Origin: Neopestalotiopsis rosae
Lineage: Eukaryota > Ascomycota > Sordariomycetes > Amphisphaeriales > Sporocadaceae
Length of the DNA: 64,000 nucleotides
Assembly (NCBI GenBank): GCA_023078685.1
Contig: JALGAS010000014.1
Span: forward strand, 310,001 to 374,000
Direction of reading: 5' to 3'
This document shows, one piece after another, positions 59,271 to 64,000 of this stretch (the stretch's first letter is position 1; each line of letters opens with the position of its first letter). The notes under the pieces were generated by a model. The model had not been told where the DNA came from and searched no databases. It saw only the letters and a list, made by a program, of their open reading frames with translations. The position numbers were made by a program, and so were the translations under genes.

Positions 59271-61649
59271 ATGGCCGACAAGGAAGCTGTCGTGTATATT
59301 GTCGATCTCGGATCTTCCATGGCCGATTGTCACAATGGCAGGATAGAATCAGACCTCGACTTCTCCATGCGCTGGATATGGGACAAGATCTCCACCACTG
59401 TTGCCGCGGCCAGGAAAACGTGGAACGTGGGCGTCATTGGAGTGCGGACGAACGAGACAAATACAGGCCTGGAAGACGAAGATGGATACGATAACATCTC
59501 TATCCTTCAAGAGCTCCAGCCCATGGATCTGCCTAAGATGAGGTCCCTGCAGGCAAAGATCAAGCCGAGTGACACGGACACGGGCGATTGCGTCTCTGCC
59601 ATAATCCCTGCCATTCAAATGATTGAAAAGGTCGCCCCGCCAAGGCTCAAGTTCCAACGCAAGATCTTCATGGTCACGTCTGGAGAGGCTCATCTCGATT
59701 TGGACCCAGACGATATCTCCACCATTGCTGAGAAGCTTCGCGATCACAATATCCAATTGACAATCTTGTACGCTTCTACTTATGCTTCATGCTCTTGTTG
59801 TTAGAGCTACTTGACGCTGACAATGGCAACAGGGGTGTTGATTTTGACGACGCAGAGTATGGATTCAAGGAAGAGGACAAGACGGAACAAAAGGCCACGA
59901 ATGAAGGGCTGCTAAAGAGTTTGTGCGACGCCGTTGGTGAAGACTTGGCGACTTTTGGCACCATTGCCGAGGCTGTTGATGAGCTTGACACGCCGAGACT
60001 TAAGCAAAACAAGCCTTACAAGACGTATGACGGTGATTTGTCTTTGGGCGAAGATGAACGAGCTATGCGTATTCATGTCGAACGCTATTTCAAGACGAAA
60101 AGGGCAGCTCCGCCGACTGCCAGCCAAGTCGTTTTGAAGACCAATCATGGATCACAATCAACCGAGGCCCTCGACGAGGATGGAATGGAAGGTGTCGAGT
60201 ATGAAAAGGGAGGCGAGTTCGCCGCCGTTAAGAATGCTCGCACATACAAGATCAATGATCCAGATGGACCAGGAGGCAAAAGAGATGTCGAATTCGACGA
60301 CTTGGCAAAGGGATACGCATACGGACAAACCGCTGTCCACATTAGCGAATCTGACTTCAACATTACCAAACTTGAGACGACCAAGGGCTTCTCTATCGTC
60401 GGATTCATCCAACAGGACAAATTCGAACCCTTTTTGAATTTCGGGGAAAGCTGTGTCACGGTCGCACAAAAGAACAGCGACGCCGATGCTTTGAAACTCT
60501 CATCCTTTATTCACTCTCTCCACGAGAACGAATCCTACGCTCTGGCACGACTGGTCAAGAAAGATAACGACGCCCCCACTCTGCTTCTACTTGCGCCTCA
60601 TATCGACGTGGATTTCGAATGTCTTTACGACGTTCCCATGCCCTTTGCTGAGGACGTAAGGCAGTATCCATTTCCACCCCTTGACAAGGTGGTGACTGTC
60701 CAGAACAACGTCCTCACCAAACATCGATTCCTACCCTCTGAAGATTTGCTCGAGGCTATGGACGAGTATGTCGATGCCATGGATATTTCAACATATGCTC
60801 TAGATGATGAAGGCGAGAGAACGTTGGAGTATGCTGCAGTCGACGACACATTTTCTCCACCGCTCCACCGCGTCAACCAAGTTGTTCGCCACAGAGCAAT
60901 CCATGCTGATAAGCCGGTTCCGCCAATGCCTCCCATTCTGGCCAAATACAGCTTCCCAGATCCCGATCTCGTTGAAAAGGCAAAGTCGAGACTCGACGAT
61001 TTGATTTCCACTGCCGAAGTGAAGAAAGGTAAGTTGCACATGGCCAAGGTGTGCAGTCAGATTAAACTAATCATCCTTGTGTGCAGTTCCAGACAAGGTC
61101 AAGGGCGGCAAACGTGGCCGCAAGGAACAGCAAACGGCGAGAAAACCGCTCTCTGGCTTGGACGTCGATGCCCTGCTCAGAGAACCGGCGAACAAGCGCA
61201 CAAAGGTCGAACCCGACAATGCCATTCCATCTTTCAAGCAGTTGTTGCTTACTGCAGACGACGATGCTATAGTCGTAGAGGCGGGCAAACAAATGGGGGC
61301 GGTGATCAGTGACCTTGTGTCTGAAAGTTTTGGTGACCTGAATTTTGACCAAGCGACTGAGAACCTGAAGGTTTTCCGAGAGGAAATGATCAACATTGAG
61401 TTTCCCAAGATATATGATGATTTCCTACGGGATTTCAAGAAGAGACTTTTTACTGGCGCGCTGGGTGGAGACAGAAGAGAGTTCTGGTTCAACAACGTGA
61501 GGAAACCCAAGCTTGGGCTCATCGACACTACAGACTCTGATGTCTCCAAAGTCACGCCCGAGGAGGCTGCCGAGGTGAGCACTGGACGCAACTCATGACT
61601 GATGCTATTTGCTAACATGTTGCAGTTTTTGAAGTCCAATTTAAAATAG
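59271..61649 (+). CDS. ku80: Ku80 subunit of the Ku heterodimer
   Basis: Exons 59271-59767, 59833-61028, 61087-61574 and 61626-61649, 734 residues. An N-terminal von Willebrand A-like domain (VVYIVDLGSSMADCHNGR; WNVGVIGVRTNET; ISILQELQPMDL; KIFMVTSGEAH) is followed by LGVDFDDAEYGF. The Ku core begins near 275 (KRDVEFDDLAKGYAYGQT; KGFSIVGFIQQDKFEPF; PTLLLLAPHI). The C-terminal helical domain (DQATENLKVFREEMINIEFPKIYDDFLRDFK) follows a basic linker with KGGKRGRK. Ku80 with Ku70 binds DNA ends and starts non-homologous end joining. The DNA-PKcs-binding tail of animals is absent, as expected in fungi. The last exon codes only FLKSNLK. Confidence 0.95.
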
Positions 61650-62598
61650 ACGGTCCAGGAATACAAGTGTGCAATTTCCAGAAATAAGGTATCCAGGGCG
61701 GTTTTGGTGTTATAGAGCGAGCAAAATAGCAATAACGGGACTGGCTACGTAGAACATGGTTCACGGCCCAGAGGCCTGATCTTTGCAAAGATTTATTTAT
61801 ACCTTGATGAAAAGAAAGATGGGGCAATTGCCAACGGGAAATAACATCCCCCGAATACGATTATATTGCATTCATTAAGAATGTATTGGCAGACGCATGC
61901 GTAGGTACTGAAGAAAAAAACCTTACATATCAGAAATGACTCACCGGCAACCTGCTTGACACCAAACGGCAGAAAAGGCGATTTGATTGGGCAACCCGCT
62001 TGAAATACATCGCCTAGTACGTTGGAATTGCAACAAAGAAAATCAGGAGTGAAGATAAATGTAAATTGTTGTGCACTTGGGGGGAAGAATTTCCATGCCG
62101 TCTACGTCAAGTTCAGGCAGGCGCTGCTTCTCTTTCGAGCTCGCCGTTTGTATGCAGGTCTAAGACGCCGCAACCCGCCTCGCTCTGCCTTGACTCCCTG
62201 TAAGTAAATTCAAATCCGTAACCACGACACGCTTCAATATCATTGCTTTGGCAAGATCGATAGAAAAGCAAATGACATCAGGCACCATTGGCACGCCCGC
62301 ATAAAACTTCACCTCAAGGCACTCACCCAAATATTCGCCTTTCTGTTTTTGATGCCAACCTCAACAACAAATTTACAGACATCACTGCTGTTTTTCTAGT
62401 GTGCCAGTTTCAACCTCTACGGAAGAAGGACTTTTATTTTCTGTCGTCACTCTTATTTGTGTTCTGTCTTTGTTCTATAAACAGCACTTGGTTTCCACAA
62501 ATACGTGTAACTCGGCTATCTTGCCGTTTCAGCACAAGATATCTCCCAAACATCTTCTCCATCATCCAACAGCAATCGCACTTTTGCACTCTACCACA
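61650..62598. other. Intergenic, about 950 bases
   Basis: Holds the KU80 3' region and the promoter of the last gene. The T-rich stretch and the TATA-like TCTATAAACAG at about 62470-62485 fit a promoter for the gene starting at 62599. Confidence 0.45.
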
Positions 62599-64000
62599 AT
62601 GGACGATCATTCGCACGACGACTTGTCCGACTCATCTAACGATGGGATTGGCAACATACTCAATACACTCACTCCATCCGGTCCTCCCCTTTTGGGGCCC
62701 CTCTCTCTCGCCTCTCTCAGTGAAATGAATGAGGGAGCTCATGTTTCTAATGACGAGTTTGATAATGAAGACGATGAGTCTGGTTACGGCAACGACGAGC
62801 CCGGTAACGACGACGATGAGTTTGGTAATGACGATGCAATCGAGGATTATTATGGTAACGACTACGAGGATGAAGACAGCGACGACATCATCACCATTCA
62901 CGATCTCGTCAATCCAGGGAATACCCAGACGGAGCAAAACTCGAGTGGAACAGCTTGTGAGTGGCACTGGAAGATTTCTCCCCCAAATGAACTAGCTTCT
63001 TGGCCCTGTTTCTCGGATATGCAAACCACTGTCTCCCATCTTTCTTTCTTATCCTTGTTCAACACTTTAGTGCCACCTTCTTCTCTCTTCACCATTAACA
63101 CAAGACTAGTCGTCACTACCTCTGGAGACACAGGATACTGACCAGCCTCATAGCTACAATACCTCATGCTGAGAAGGCTACCCCGCGTGAGCCCAAGTTC
63201 GGCGATGATGCGAAGTCAGGACTGAGTTTTTGCCCGTTCGGACTCATCGAGAAGTATCCTCAACGAGATATCAAGGAGCCTGAGAAGGTGCGTACTCTCT
63301 AACTATGATGATTGTTCGTTGTCTGACATTGAATTTTCTAGGTCGCCATGTGGTTCCGAGACAACATCTTTACGGCTCGCGAATGGGATCTGTGAGTTAC
63401 ACTTCGTTGTCTCCATCCTACCAAGCTCATCCTGTCCACCGCGTATCGTGCTATTTGGTCACGTCCTGGTTTGTATCGAACATCTACACAAACGCTGATG
63501 CTTGTATTTCTTTACAGTTATTGCATCTCTAATCCATATGGCAAGAAGGATCATATACTCATGGTGCCGACCGAACAATTTGAGCGTATGATTGCAGATG
63601 CCAAGAGTCGACTCGGTCTCAATCTTGATATTCCCACCGATCCCAGATCAGCCTTCTACACTGTCTTTGATGGTCCCATTTTGCCTCGCTTCGTTCGCAA
63701 AGTTCACAGTGAAACTGACCTGAACGATGCCACTCAACTTCTGAAGCTACTCAAGCTGGAAAATATGGTTGAAGATGGTTCTGGCAAGGCTGTTTTGGCA
63801 TATGGCGAGAAGGTAAAGCTCATTTACAATCGTCTGAGCCACTTAACCAGCAAGGCCGAAAAGAAGGAAAAGAAGCGCCTCAAGGCAGTCGCCCGTCAGA
63901 AGGGATGGGGCCAGGAAATGAAGCGAGCACAGCGCTACCTTGGTATGCGTTCCAAGACCGTATTCGGCTTTGATGAGCAGTCGCCTTTTGCCACTGATGA
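62599..64000 (+). CDS. Unknown acidic fungal protein, 3' end outside the window
   Basis: Exons 62599-62956, 63154-63287, 63342-63391 and 63518 to beyond 64000 stay in frame. The first ~120 residues are strongly acidic with repeated GND-type units (YGNDEPGNDDDEFGNDD) and probably disordered. The body reads FCPFGLIEKYPQRDIKEPEK, VAMWFRDNIFTAREWDLYCI, ILMVPTEQFERMIADAKSRL, GPILPRFVRKVHSE and KRAQRYLGMRSKTVFGF. This pattern of Pro/Trp-rich blocks followed by a Lys-rich helix and a RAQRYLG motif recurs in a fungal family without known function. The first intron is long for this window (197 bases). Its acceptor at 63153 was chosen because the CAG at 63143-63145 would read into a stop. Confidence 0.7.

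Noticed and set aside
61067..61732. 221-codon ORF antisense to KU80
   Set aside because: It is a shadow of the KU80 coding frame with no motif of its own.
1..64000. Complete transposons, CRISPR arrays, rRNA or tRNA genes
   Set aside because: No terminal repeats with transposase or reverse-transcriptase text, no regular spacer repeats and no cloverleaf with A/B boxes were seen by eye. A tRNA scan and repeat masking would be needed to exclude small ones.

Overview
The window comes from a filamentous ascomycete (Pezizomycotina; Sordariomycetes, perhaps Hypocreales, is an inference from gene content). Nearly every gene is split by short introns of about 45-100 bases with GTRNGT donors, CTRAC-like branch sites and YAG acceptors. 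HET-domain, NACHT and ankyrin genes are abundant, and TOP3, KU80 and STB3 are in their fungal forms. No phage, CRISPR or bacterial operon features are present, and no complete transposon was recognised.

Left part (1-41.5 kb): an accessory island. In order it holds a broken GH49-type glycosidase, a Hint (hedgehog/intein-type) protein, a seven-helix rhodopsin-like membrane protein, a very large NACHT-ankyrin-HET receptor, and a divergent gene whose product resembles a gasdermin-type pore former. These are followed by a broken membrane-protein gene, a giant HET-ankyrin gene, an unknown acidic/Ser-rich protein, a nine-exon Hsp70-like ATPase, a small membrane protein with six GIRVP repeats, a second HET gene, a cytochrome P450, a STAND-type protein and a divergent AAA ATPase. 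The content is typical of fungal non-self recognition and regulated cell death. The best candidate for a working unit is the divergent receptor/pore-former pair at 6.6-13.5 kb. Five genes in this part carry an in-frame stop or a one-base frameshift as read here; these are either decay or sequence errors.

Right part (43-64 kb): conserved housekeeping genes with clean reading frames. These are STB3 (Sin3-binding regulator), a 5.7 kb gene-free stretch, DNA topoisomerase III, a DUF1295/steroid-reductase-like membrane enzyme, a small fungal protein, a TMEM205/DUF4149-like membrane protein, KU80, and the start of an acidic fungal protein cut by the window end. TOP3 and the DUF1295 gene share a divergent promoter, as do the TMEM205-like gene and KU80.

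Exon boundaries were worked out by eye from splice signals and phase. Most models close in frame; the exceptions are stated in the entries.
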